Part shown: piece after piece, positions 6,683-14,925 of the stretch
Position numbering within the stretch: position 1 is the first letter of the stretch
Layout: each line of letters begins with the position of its first letter
Assembly (NCBI RefSeq): GCF_965222285.1
Contig: NZ_OZ244942.1
Span: 2,108,001-2,172,000 of the forward strand
DNA from: Tepidicaulis sp002389665
GTDB taxonomy: Bacteria; Pseudomonadota; Alphaproteobacteria; Parvibaculales; Parvibaculaceae
DNA: 64,000 nt
Reading direction: 5' to 3'
Notes under the pieces: model-generated
What the model saw: the letters and a program-made list of their open reading frames with translations, nothing else
The model's database searches: none
What the model was told of the DNA's origin: nothing
Position numbers and translations under genes: made by a program

Positions 6683-8740
6683 ATGACGGACACGCCTTCA
6701 GCGCCCGCTCTGCAGGAAAATACCGGAATTGCGAGCCGCTTCGAGCGCGCCATGCGGCTGCACCAGAAAGGCCGGCTCGACGAAGCCGAACGCCGCTATG
6801 CCCGCATCCTGGAATCCGATCCGAACCATGCCGATACGCTGCACCTCCTGGGCGTTCTGAAAAGTCAGCGCGGCCAGCGCGAAGAAGCCGAAGCATTAGT
6901 GCGCAAGGCCATCGCGATCGATCCGACGCACCCGGTCTATCATCTGAATTTGGGCACTATACTCATGGAGGCCGAACGCTTCGAAGATGCACTTCCCGCA
7001 TTAGATACAGCTCTAGAAATAGACGACAGCATCGCCAAAGCGCATTACCTGCGTGGCCAAACACTACTCAAGCTCGGCAAGCTGGACGAAGCCGAAAAAC
7101 AATTACGCCGCGCCCTTACATTGCCGGACGCTGAAACCGACCTCGTCTACCAAGAAATCATGAATTTGAACGTCAAGCAGGAAGATGCGACGGCGCTGCG
7201 TAAAACGATTTCAGAAGCTCTCGAAACACATACAAATGACGCCATGCTGCACTATCTTGCAGCAAATTCGCTTCATGCCTTCCTGTTTCACGAGGACGCG
7301 CTTCCCTATTACAAGAAGGCGGCGGAAATCGACCCGGCATTGGTCGGCGCTTACTGCAATTGGGGATTGGCGCTTTCAAAGTTGGAACGAGCCGAGGAAG
7401 CCAGAAACATCGTGCAGCAAGCACTGCGCCGGCGGGGGGACATCCCGGAGCTCTACCTTACCTTGTCCATCATCGCGCATGACGACGATGAATTGCAGGA
7501 ATCCATAGACTGGGCTGAGAAAGCCCTCGAAGCCGACCCCAACTTCGCACATGCCTATAGCGCGATCGCACGAGCGTTCGACAGCAATGGCATGTATGAA
7601 GACGCGATCGCAGCGTATAAAAAAGCGCTCGACATGGATCCGACCATGTATTCCGCGCTCCAGAATCTAGGCAGTACGCTTTATTCGATAGGGTTTCCTG
7701 AAGAATCCATCGCGTATTATGCAAAGGCGCTCGAACAAAACCCGAAGAACGAAATAGCCTATTGGAATCTATCGCTGTCTTTCCTCTCCATTGGACGGCT
7801 TGACGACGGCTGGGGTCTTTACAGTTACGGTTTTGGCAGCAAACAGCGCAAACCTTATAGGCCATTTCCTGGTCTCCTGTGGGATGGCTCTTCCCTCAAA
7901 GACAAAACCATCATGGTTTGGCGCGAGCAGGGGATAGGCGACGATCTACGCTTTTCCTCTATGTATGGTGAAATCGTCGCACAAGCCAAAAAGGTCATTA
8001 TCGAAACGGATGCCCGCTTCGTGCCACTCTACCAACGCACCTGGCCCGAAGCGGTCGTCCGGCCCGAGACCAATACAAGCACCGGCCTCGGAAACATGAA
8101 GGAAGTGGACTTCGATGTTACGGCGCCGGCCGCATTGCTAGCCACCTACCTACGCCCGCGTATTGAAGACTTTCCGAGGCACGAAGGATATCTCGTGCCC
8201 GACCCTCACCGGCGCGCTGCCTTCAGGGAATGGCTGGACTCTCTCGGCTCAGGCATTGCGCTTGGTTTTGCTTGGCGGTCGGGAAAACGAAATGCAGTGC
8301 GCAGCCATTACTATACGGAGCTTGAAGACTGGCTTGAGCTTTTTAAAACACCTGACATCAAGCTGATCAATCTTCAATACGATAACGCTGGCCCCGATCT
8401 CGAAGCTTTCGAACTTGAATATGGGATCAAAATTCATCAAGCCCCCGATCTCGATCTTTATTCAGACCTTGACGGCGCAGCAGCGCTCACAAAAGAGCTC
8501 GACCTCGTCGTAAGCGCCGGCACCTCAGTAGGGGAAATGTCCGGTGCCCTCGGCGTGCCTGTCTTCATCTACACTTCCGCCAAGCACGTCATCAAGCTCG
8601 GGACAGATTACGTTCCCTGGTATCCGTCCATGGACATCGTGGATTTCCATCCGGGACTCTCTCCCAAGGAAGACTACATTCCTGAGGTGATCAGGAGATG
8701 CCAACGCAAGATCAAAGAAATCCAAAGGACAGCGCCATGA
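6683..8740 (+). CDS. flmG: TPR-glycosyltransferase of the FlmG type (first copy)
   Basis: 685 residues. About residues 15-375 are tandem TPR units of the A-E-x-x-Y/L-x-x-A-L-x-x-D-P type (for example DEAERRYARILESDPNHADTLHLLGVL). The C-terminal part (about 400-670) is a GT-B-like domain: VWREQGIGDDLRFSS, IALGFAWRSGK, INLQYDNAGPD, LDLVVSAGTSVGEMSGALGVPVFIYT. This layout matches Caulobacter FlmG, where the TPR part binds flagellin and the C-terminal domain transfers a nonulosonic acid to it. It sits between flaG and the flagellins and overlaps the next, paralogous gene (ATGA). Compared with its neighbours its codon use is more mixed, with more A- and T-ending codons from about 7000 on, which may hint at transfer. 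The substrate is inferred. Confidence 0.72.
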   Translation: MTDTPSAPALQENTGIASRFERAMRLHQKGRLDEAERRYARILESDPNHADTLHLLGVLKSQRGQREEAEALVRKAIAIDPTHPVYHLNLGTILMEAERFEDALPALDTALEIDDSIAKAHYLRGQTLLKLGKLDEAEKQLRRALTLPDAETDLVYQEIMNLNVKQEDATALRKTISEALETHTNDAMLHYLAANSLHAFLFHEDALPYYKKAAEIDPALVGAYCNWGLALSKLERAEEARNIVQQALRRRGDIPELYLTLSIIAHDDDELQESIDWAEKALEADPNFAHAYSAIARAFDSNGMYEDAIAAYKKALDMDPTMYSALQNLGSTLYSIGFPEESIAYYAKALEQNPKNEIAYWNLSLSFLSIGRLDDGWGLYSYGFGSKQRKPYRPFPGLLWDGSSLKDKTIMVWREQGIGDDLRFSSMYGEIVAQAKKVIIETDARFVPLYQRTWPEAVVRPETNTSTGLGNMKEVDFDVTAPAALLATYLRPRIEDFPRHEGYLVPDPHRRAAFREWLDSLGSGIALGFAWRSGKRNAVRSHYYTELEDWLELFKTPDIKLINLQYDNAGPDLEAFELEYGIKIHQAPDLDLYSDLDGAAALTKELDLVVSAGTSVGEMSGALGVPVFIYTSAKHVIKLGTDYVPWYPSMDIVDFHPGLSPKEDYIPEVIRRCQRKIKEIQRTAP

Positions 8741-10554
8741 ACGGAAAAAACCATATCCTTGCGGACGCTGCCGCTCCTATGGGGATCGATCAAATCATCC
8801 AGAACGGCCTGCAATTTCACCAGCAGGGCGCGTTCGACAAAGCGGCTCGCCTTTATGAAAAAGCGTTGAAGAAAGAACCGGGCAACCTTGCCGCGCTCAA
8901 CTTCCTGGCCGATGCGAGATTGCGGGAAGGCAAACCGGCGCGCGCCATTCAAACCGCCCAAAAAGCTCTCAAACTCAAAGCAGACATGCCCGGCACACTC
9001 TTTATTCTCGGCAATGCGCTCAGCGCCATGGGCCGCCACGCCGAGGCCGCCGAACACTTGCAGCAAGCTATTCGGCTGAAGCCCGACTATGCCGATGCTT
9101 ACCTCTCACTCGGCAATGCCTACCGGGAACTGGGTGAAGGTGGAAAATCGCTCGCCGCCTATGAAAAGCTGAGCGATTTGAGCCCTGGCTTCGCCGAAGC
9201 CCGCTTCAACCTCGCCAATGCTTACCGGCGCGAAGGACTGCTGGAAGAGGCGGCGGAAGAATACGAAGAAACACTGCGCCTCGCCCCCGGCATGGCTGCC
9301 GCCCACAGCAATCTCTCTGGCACGCTTTCCAAACTCAACAGACCGGAAGAAGCGCTCGATCACGCGCAAAAAGCCCTCGCGCTCGATCCCGCCCTAAGCA
9401 CGGCTTACGTCAATGCCGGCAATGCGCTCAAGACACTCGGCAATCTGACAGCAGCAGAGGCGCAATACAGAAAAGCCCTGGATCATGCTCCTCAGGACGC
9501 AAGTGCCCATGGCCTGCTTGCAACGAGCCTGCAGGGGCAAGGCCGTTTCGAGGAAGCCTTCGCCGAATATGCCATTGCCCGCAAACTCGATCCGCGCTCC
9601 GATCTTATCCGCGGGGACTTGAGCACCGCGCAGCTTGGCGCCGGTATCATTGCCGAAGGGTGGGACAACCACGAGGCCCGTTTTGCCGCCGGTATCAATG
9701 TCGGCAATCGCGAATTCCCGGACATCTCCCGCTGGAACGGGGAGCCCCTGGATAACAGGACGCTTCTTGTTTGGAAGGAACAAGGGATCGGCGACGATAT
9801 CCGCTATGTCTCCTGCCTGCCCGATCTTCTGGCCGCCAAACCTGAAACTGCGACGTGCCGGGTGGAAACCGACCCCCGGCTCATCAAGCTTTATGCCCGC
9901 AGCTTTCCCGGCGCCATAATCGAAGGTGTCGGAGCAAACGATGCGGCTGACGATATCGATTATCAGATCCCTATGGGCTCCCTTGCCCGTCTTTACCGGC
10001 GCACCTTGGAGGCCTTCCCTGCAACACCGGGGTATCTCGTGCCCGATCCGGCACGCCGGGACCAGTTTAAAACATGGATTGATGGGCTCGGAGAAGGGCT
10101 GAAAGTCGGCTTTGCTTGGCGAAGCGGAAATATGGGTGAAGGACGCTCAATCCATTACACGCAGATCGACGACTGGGCGGAGCTGCTCTCCCTGAAAGGG
10201 ACCGAGCTCATCAATCTGCAATATGGCGCCGTCGATGATGAGTTGAAACGGGCCGAAGAGAAGACCGGCCGGGTCGTTCATCAAGCCGATCTCGATCTTT
10301 TCAACGATCTGGATGGAGTAGCGGCTCTGACCGCCTCACTAGATCTTGTCATCAGTGCAGGCACCTCAGCTGCCGATATGGCTGGCGCCGTCGGCACCCC
10401 TACCTTCATTTACACCCCCGCCTTCCACCCCATGATGCTGGGCACCGACCACCTGCCCTGGTATCCCTCCATGCAAGCCTTCCCGCGCAAATGGAATGAA
10501 CCCATGGCCGAGGTTGTGGATAAAATCACGGCAGCCCTTGCCGCCCGGCTCTAA
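8737..10554 (+). CDS. flmG: TPR-glycosyltransferase of the FlmG type (second copy)
   Basis: 605 residues; the ATG at 8737 was chosen because it forms an ATGA overlap with the upstream stop and has AAAGGA before it (an in-frame ATG at 8698 lies inside the first copy). TPR units fill about residues 10-310. The C-terminal domain repeats the motifs of the first copy: VWKEQGIGDDIRYVS, KVGFAWRSGN, INLQYGAVDDE, LDLVISAGTSAADMAGAVGTPTFIYTP, GTDHLPWYPSM. The two are diverged paralogues rather than a recent duplication. Two copies next to two flagellin genes suggest either one enzyme per flagellin or two transfer steps. Role by analogy to Caulobacter FlmG. Confidence 0.72.
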   Translation: MNGKNHILADAAAPMGIDQIIQNGLQFHQQGAFDKAARLYEKALKKEPGNLAALNFLADARLREGKPARAIQTAQKALKLKADMPGTLFILGNALSAMGRHAEAAEHLQQAIRLKPDYADAYLSLGNAYRELGEGGKSLAAYEKLSDLSPGFAEARFNLANAYRREGLLEEAAEEYEETLRLAPGMAAAHSNLSGTLSKLNRPEEALDHAQKALALDPALSTAYVNAGNALKTLGNLTAAEAQYRKALDHAPQDASAHGLLATSLQGQGRFEEAFAEYAIARKLDPRSDLIRGDLSTAQLGAGIIAEGWDNHEARFAAGINVGNREFPDISRWNGEPLDNRTLLVWKEQGIGDDIRYVSCLPDLLAAKPETATCRVETDPRLIKLYARSFPGAIIEGVGANDAADDIDYQIPMGSLARLYRRTLEAFPATPGYLVPDPARRDQFKTWIDGLGEGLKVGFAWRSGNMGEGRSIHYTQIDDWAELLSLKGTELINLQYGAVDDELKRAEEKTGRVVHQADLDLFNDLDGVAALTASLDLVISAGTSAADMAGAVGTPTFIYTPAFHPMMLGTDHLPWYPSMQAFPRKWNEPMAEVVDKITAALAARL

Positions 10555-10570
10555 GTCTTTGTTTTTCAAA

Positions 10571-10619
10571 GCCGCCTTACCGGTCCACCTCACTCGGCGC
10601 AATTTTCCGGTAAGGCGGC
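10571..10619. terminator. Long 13-bp hairpin after the FlmG-type pair
   Basis: GCCGCCTTACCGG and CCGGTAAGGCGGC form a perfect 13-bp stem with a 23-base loop, starting 16 bases past the stop of the second FlmG-type gene. A-rich bases follow rather than Ts on the plus strand, so it may act as a 3' stabilising structure more than as a classical terminator. Confidence 0.55.
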
Positions 10620-10627
10620 AAAAAATG

Positions 10628-10646
10628 CCTGCGAACGGCAGGTTTT
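10628..10646 (+). terminator. Second small hairpin with T-run
   Basis: CCTGC / GCAGG with a 5-base loop is followed by TTTT. It lies just after the long hairpin and upstream of the flagellin sigma-54 promoter, so it could end read-through from the flmG pair. Confidence 0.5.
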
Positions 10647-10705
10647 CCCTACCCCCGCCCCCGCAAAAAACAAGCAACCTATTGAAATAACATAGTTTTT
10701 CAATG

Positions 10706-10721
10706 TGGCCCGCCCTTTGCT
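10706..10721 (+). promoter_or_regulatory. Sigma-54 promoter of the flagellin leader and flagellin
   Basis: TGGCCCGCCCTTTGCT has GG-N10-GC spacing and a perfect TTGCT -12 element; the -24 element differs from TGGCACG by one base. The expected start near 10732 leaves a leader of about 190 bases before the flagellin ATG. The first well-placed start codon in that leader belongs to a 54-codon frame at 10767. Confidence 0.75.
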
Positions 10722-10766
10722 CATATCTCTTCGACCATTGCCGGTTGTCGGCACGAGGAGATCGAT

Positions 10767-10931
10767 ATGAGCGATCAACGGATGTTTCTTTCGGACGACA
10801 AGACGAGTGTGAATAAGTTCGCAGTCCGTAAAGACGCCGTTTACCCGGAATTAATCATTAATTCCGAGTATATAGCTCGTGCCGCAGTTAAACAGACCGG
10901 CTTAAACCCGGAGGGTAGCAACAATGGCTGA
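10767..10931 (+). CDS. 54-codon leader frame overlapping the flagellin start
   Basis: ATG at 10767 is preceded by GAGGAG with a 6-base gap and lies about 35 bases beyond the predicted sigma-54 start site. The frame runs 54 codons to a TGA at 10929-10931, so it overlaps the flagellin ATG (10924) by 8 bases in another frame. The product begins MSDQRMFLSDDKTSVNKF and is hydrophilic, with no signal or membrane segment; I do not recognise it. The position suggests translational coupling of flagellin to leader translation, or a structured leader bound by FlbT, which in Caulobacter binds the flagellin mRNA leader. Whether the peptide is made is unknown. Confidence 0.5.
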   Translation: MSDQRMFLSDDKTSVNKFAVRKDAVYPELIINSEYIARAAVKQTGLNPEGSNNG

Positions 10932-12054
10932 AGTGGTTCTATCGGGTGCAATCCGCTCGAACCTTTTGAGTATCCAGAACACGGCAAGATTGCTGGACGA
11001 CACCCAGCTGCGCCTGTCCACGGGCCTCAAGGTAAATAGCGCGGTCGACGATCCGACTGCATTTTTCCAGGCACGCTCGCTCAACACGCGCGCCGGTGAC
11101 CTGAACCGGCTGGTGGACTCGCTCCAGCAGTCGATCAACACGATTCAGACGGCCGATGAAGGCATCACCTCGCTGCAAAAGCTGGTGGAAAGCGCCAAGG
11201 CACTTGCCAACCGCGCGCTGGAAACGCCCATCGTCGCCTCTTCTTCCGAAGGCCCGCGTCAGGTGGTGACGGATCCCGATGTGACAGCAACGGCTTTCGC
11301 TTCTGGCATCGCCTCTGGTGACGTGCTCACAGTGCAGGTCGGCGGCGGCTCTGTCCGCTCCGTCACCGTCGGCAGCAAAACCATCGGCGAGCTTGTCAGC
11401 GCCATCAATGCGATTACCGGGGTTTCTGCGGAAATCACCAACGAGCGTTCGCTCAAGATCGAAGGCGATAGCGGCCGCGCACTGGTCATCGGCAGCTCGG
11501 CCGGCTCCGTCGCAAACGACCTCGGTCTTGCCGGTTCCTTCACGAACGGCACGAACCGCGACAAATTCGAGACGGACTATAACGAGCTCCGTCTCCAGAT
11601 CGACCAGCTGGCCGGTGACGCGAACTATCAGGGCGTCAACCTGCTGCGCGGCGACGATCTGACCATCAATTTCAACGAAAGCCAGACCAGCCAGATCACT
11701 ATCCGCGGCGTCGACTTCACCGTGGATGGCGACCTGAGGCTGCCGGAAATCACCGCCCGTTCGTGGGAAAACGAGGTGAACCTGCGCAATACGGTCCGCG
11801 ATCTCGATGCGGCAAGCCGCACCCTGCGCACTCAGGCCTCCACTTTCGGTTCCAACCTTGGCGTGGTGGAAATCCGCCAGGGCTTCACCGACCAGCTCAT
11901 CAATACGCTGGAAGGCGGGGCAGCCGACTTGACCCTGGCCGATACGAACGAAGAAGGCGCCAATCTGCTTGCCTTGCAGACCCGCCAGCAGCTCGGTTCG
12001 GTGGCGCTCTCCATCGCCTCGCAGTCCGAACAAAGCGTGCTGCAGCTCTTCTAG
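10924..12054 (+). CDS. Flagellin (intact copy)
   Basis: 376 residues, the main filament subunit type. The N-terminal D0/D1 segment MAEVVLSGAIRSNLLSIQNTARLLDDTQLRLSTGLKVNSAVDDPTAFFQARSLN and the C-terminal DTNEEGANLLALQTRQQLGSVALSIASQSEQSVLQLF are standard flagellin ends. The middle (about 105-255) is the short variable D2 region with T, S, G and V-rich strands. The RBS GGAGGG lies 10 bases before the ATG. It is driven by the sigma-54 promoter at 10706 and overlaps a short leader frame. A strong terminator follows. Codon choice is ordinary for the genome, less biased than in the broken second flagellin. Confidence 0.96.
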   Translation: MAEVVLSGAIRSNLLSIQNTARLLDDTQLRLSTGLKVNSAVDDPTAFFQARSLNTRAGDLNRLVDSLQQSINTIQTADEGITSLQKLVESAKALANRALETPIVASSSEGPRQVVTDPDVTATAFASGIASGDVLTVQVGGGSVRSVTVGSKTIGELVSAINAITGVSAEITNERSLKIEGDSGRALVIGSSAGSVANDLGLAGSFTNGTNRDKFETDYNELRLQIDQLAGDANYQGVNLLRGDDLTINFNESQTSQITIRGVDFTVDGDLRLPEITARSWENEVNLRNTVRDLDAASRTLRTQASTFGSNLGVVEIRQGFTDQLINTLEGGAADLTLADTNEEGANLLALQTRQQLGSVALSIASQSEQSVLQLF

Positions 12055-12093
12055 AAGGGCTATCTGCGGCAGTTCATTGTTGCCTTTTACTTC

Positions 12094-12121
12094 AGCGGAG
12101 CTTCGGCTCCGCTTTTTTTTT
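12094..12121 (+). terminator. Rho-independent terminator of flagellin 1
   Basis: AGCGGAGC-TTCG-GCTCCGCT followed by eight or more Ts: an 8-bp stem with a UUCG-type tetraloop, about 40 bases past the flagellin stop. A textbook intrinsic terminator. Confidence 0.92.
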
Positions 12122-12294
12122 GCAATTTTTTTCCGCGGATTTCCGCCGAATTTTCGAAAAAATTGAGATGAGTAAAACTTTTCCAGGCGCGTTTACCGGC
12201 CATTAAGCGCGCTTTGCCATGATCACATCGAACTCAGAAAGAGTTCCGGTTCAGGAAGAACCAACTGCTAATCCTAGGAAAGGGATGCTATAAT

Positions 12295-12444
12295 ATGTCT
12301 GGTATTACTCTCTCGAGCGCTGTTCGCGAAAACCTTCTTTCTCTCCAGAACACCGCTAAACTCACCGCTGACACTCAGAGCAAGCTTTCTACGGGTCTGA
12401 AGGTCCGGAGCGCTGTCGATAACCCGACTGTTGATTGCCGCTGA
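12295..12444 (+). pseudogene. Second flagellin gene, 5' fragment cut by the IS element
   Basis: Codons 1-45 are a standard flagellin start (MSGITLSSAVRENLLSLQNT, then STGLKVRSAVDNPT). At 12428 the frame runs into the IS21-type element and stops at 12442-12444 after four foreign residues, giving a 49-residue peptide. An AAAGGGA site lies before the ATG. Removing the element and one 7-bp duplicate restores one frame of 374 residues (12295-12428 joined to 14933-15923). No sigma-54 site with GG-N10-GC spacing was found upstream. Codons such as GGT, GCT, CGT and TCT are frequent, as in highly expressed genes. Confidence 0.93.
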
Positions 12445-12504
12445 GATCTGACCCGGTATTTTCACCGAGAATTGACCCGCCTCGTGGATATGATTTGGGT
12501 TTGG

Positions 12505-13296
12505 TTAGATGGTCAAGTCGGTGCTTTCTCCTTTTTTGGTTTTTGCGGCCTGGGCCGAGCTGTTCCTGAAGCGGAAGCTGTCGTTTCCGGTTTCGAGAAT
12601 GTGGCAGTGATGGGTGAGCCGATCGAGCAGCGCGGTTGTCATTTTGGCGTCGCCAAACACGCTGGCCCATTCGGCAAAGCTGAGATTGGTGGTGATGATG
12701 ACACTGGTGCGCTCGTAGAGTTTGCTCAGCAGATGGAATAGCAATGCCCCTCCTGATGCGCTGAAGGGCAGGTATCCAAGCTCGTCGAGGATGACCAGAT
12801 CGGAATGGACAAGCCGGTTGGCAATCTGTCCGGCCTTGCCCTGAGCCTTTTCCTGTTCCAACGCATTGACCAGTTCCACGGTCGAGAAGAAGCGCACTCT
12901 CTTGCGGTGATGCTCGATGGCCCGGATGCCCAGCGCTGTGGCGATATGGGTTTTGCCGGTTCCCGGCCCGCCCACCAACACCACGTTGTCGGTCTTGTCG
13001 ATGAAAGCCCCTGAATGAAGCTGGCGCACCAGGGCCTCATTGATCTCACTGCTGGCAAAATCGAAGCCGGCCAGGTCCTTGTAGGTTGGAAACCGTGCCA
13101 CCTTGAGCTGATAGGCAATCGATCTTGTCTCCCGTTCGGCCATCTCGGCCTTGAGCAACTGGGAGAGAACCGGAACGGCTGCCTGGACGGCCGGAGACCC
13201 CTGTTCGGTGAGCTCGCTGATCGCTTGGGCCATGCCTGTCATCTTGAGGCTTTTGAGCATGATGACCAGAGCTGCGCTTGCCGGATCATGACGCAT
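12505..13296 (-). CDS. istB: IS21-family helper ATPase IstB
   Basis: 263 residues, DnaC-like AAA+ ATPase that assists IstA in target choice. Walker A is GGPGTGKTH (about residues 106-114) and Walker B is LVILDELGYLP; SVIITTNLSFAEW is the family sensor region. The ATG at 13296 was chosen because IstB proteins start close to LVIMLKSLKMTGM; it overlaps the istA stop by 11 bases, the usual coupling of the two genes. The open frame extends upstream into istA in another reading and is not taken as coding. Confidence 0.93.
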   Translation of the reverse strand: MRHDPASAALVIMLKSLKMTGMAQAISELTEQGSPAVQAAVPVLSQLLKAEMAERETRSIAYQLKVARFPTYKDLAGFDFASSEINEALVRQLHSGAFIDKTDNVVLVGGPGTGKTHIATALGIRAIEHHRKRVRFFSTVELVNALEQEKAQGKAGQIANRLVHSDLVILDELGYLPFSASGGALLFHLLSKLYERTSVIITTNLSFAEWASVFGDAKMTTALLDRLTHHCHILETGNDSFRFRNSSAQAAKTKKGESTDLTI

Positions 13297-14812
13297 GGCG
13301 CACCTCCTTGTCCGCACGCAGGGTATCGTAGCGTTCCACATTGGCCTGCGGTTCCTTGCCCAGGACAAGGGCTTGTGGTGCCTCGACGGGCGCGATCGCG
13401 GTCGATTTGCCATCGACCAGTCTGTGCAGCAGGTTCAGAATATGGGTCTTGGTGGGCACCCCGGTCTCAAGGGCCATCTCGACCGCGGCGAGCACGGCCT
13501 GTTCATCATGGTGGAGAACCAGGGCCAGGATATCGACCATCTCGCGATCGCCACCGGGTTTGCTCAGAAGATGGCGCTGCAACTGCCGGAATCCATCGGG
13601 CATGTCGGCAAAGGGTGCACCATTGCGCAGGGCACCGGGCTTTCGCTGGACCACGGCTAGGTAATGGCGCCAGTCATAAACAGTATGCCCGGTTCCATGA
13701 TGGCGGTCGATGATCCGTAAGTGCTCACAGATCGTCTGTCCTTCGGCGACAACGACGATGCGCGCCGGATAGACTCTGACGCTGACCGGCCTGTTGGCGA
13801 AAGAGGCCGGCACGCTGTAGCGATTGCGTTCCAGGTGGATCAGGCACGTTGGGGAAACACGCTTGGTGTGTTCGACAAACCCGTCAAAGGGCCTTGGCAC
13901 AGCCATCAGGAACTGGGTCTCGACCCGCCAGGCATCAGCAATGGTGCCCGGTTCAACGCCGTGAGAGGTCTCCTCCCACAAGCTCTTGCACCGATGCTCG
14001 AGCCAGATATTCAACTCCTCAAGCGAGTTCGCGTGCGGAATGGGCTGGAAAAGCCGGTGCCGGGCATCTTGCACGTTCTTTTCCACCAACCCCTTCTCCC
14101 AGCCGGCGGCCGGATTGCAGAACTCGGGCTCGAACACAAAGTGACTGGCCATGGCCGAGAACCGGGCATTGACCTGCCGGGCCTTGCCACGGCCAACCTT
14201 GTCCACGGCCGTGCGCATATTGTCGTAGATGCCGCGCCGGGGCACGCCGCCCAGCACGCGGAAGGCATGATTGTGGGCGTCGAACAGCATCTCGTGGGTC
14301 TGGAGCAGATAGGCCCTTACCACAAAGGCCCGGCTGTAGCAGAGCTTGGTATGGGCCGCTTGCAGCTTGACCCGCTCGCCCCCGATCAGCGCCCAGTCCT
14401 CACTCCAATCGAACTGGAAAGCTTCTCCAGGCTCAAAGGCCAGGGGAACGAACACGCCGCGGCCGGTGGTGTTCTGCTGGCGCTGGAGATCCTCTTTCCA
14501 GCGCCGGGCAAAAACCGCCACCCGACCATAGGAACCTTTAAAGCCAAGGCTGACCAGATCGGCATGGATCTGCTTGACTGTGCGCCGCTGCTTGCGCGGT
14601 TTGCGGCTCTCAGCCTTCAGCCAGCCCGATAGCTTCTCGGCAAAAGGATCGATCTTGCTCGGCCGCTCGGGCACTTTGAACTTCGGCTCAACCGTATCGG
14701 ACCGAAGATATTTGCGAATGGTATTCCGGGACAGACCCGTGCGCCGTGCTATCTCCCGGATCGAAAAACCATCCCGGAAATGCCAGCGCCGGATAACGCT
14801 CAAAAACGCCAT
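13286..14812 (-). CDS. istA: IS21-family transposase IstA
   Basis: 508 residues. The N-terminus has a helix-turn-helix (FSIREIARRTGLSRNTIRKYLRS). The rve-type integrase core shows the DDE triad in FQFDWSED, IYDNMRTAVDK and the E of GWEKGLVEKNVQDARH. The ATG at 14812 is chosen because GAGGAG lies 8 bases upstream; GTG and TTG codons just before it overlap that site. The C-terminal part (about 330-420) holds the Mu-transposase-like beta domain with RNRYSVPASFANRPVSVRVYP. No frameshift, so the element should still be able to move. Confidence 0.95.
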   Translation of the reverse strand: MAFLSVIRRWHFRDGFSIREIARRTGLSRNTIRKYLRSDTVEPKFKVPERPSKIDPFAEKLSGWLKAESRKPRKQRRTVKQIHADLVSLGFKGSYGRVAVFARRWKEDLQRQQNTTGRGVFVPLAFEPGEAFQFDWSEDWALIGGERVKLQAAHTKLCYSRAFVVRAYLLQTHEMLFDAHNHAFRVLGGVPRRGIYDNMRTAVDKVGRGKARQVNARFSAMASHFVFEPEFCNPAAGWEKGLVEKNVQDARHRLFQPIPHANSLEELNIWLEHRCKSLWEETSHGVEPGTIADAWRVETQFLMAVPRPFDGFVEHTKRVSPTCLIHLERNRYSVPASFANRPVSVRVYPARIVVVAEGQTICEHLRIIDRHHGTGHTVYDWRHYLAVVQRKPGALRNGAPFADMPDGFRQLQRHLLSKPGGDREMVDILALVLHHDEQAVLAAVEMALETGVPTKTHILNLLHRLVDGKSTAIAPVEAPQALVLGKEPQANVERYDTLRADKEVRHAS

Positions 14813-14925
14813 GTCCAACACTCCTCAATCTCCTGCCCAAAACGAGCAGGATAGCGTTCAAACATGGGTCAAATCTCAGTGGAAAAATCCCCCAATACCG
14901 GGTCAGATCTCAGCGGCAATCAACA

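Larger units (their letters stand above)
12429..14925. mobile_element. IS21-family insertion sequence, complete
   Basis: 2497 bp. Both ends carry the same 28-bp inverted repeat (12429-12456 and 14898-14925), starting TGTTGATTGCCGCTGAGATC and ending in CA. A second related motif lies inside each end (CCGAGAATTGACCC left; the GGGTCAAATCTCAG repeat right), typical of the multiple terminal repeats of IS21. ACCCGAC flanks it on both sides (12422-12428, 14926-14932) as a 7-bp target duplication. It encodes IstA and IstB on the minus strand, both intact. The perfect ends and duplication point to recent insertion. Confidence 0.95.

Noticed and set aside
12181..12225. Possible sigma-54 site upstream of the second flagellin
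   Set aside because: GG pairs near 12186 and 12198 and the TTTGCC at 12213-12218 do not give the required 10-base spacing between GG and GC.
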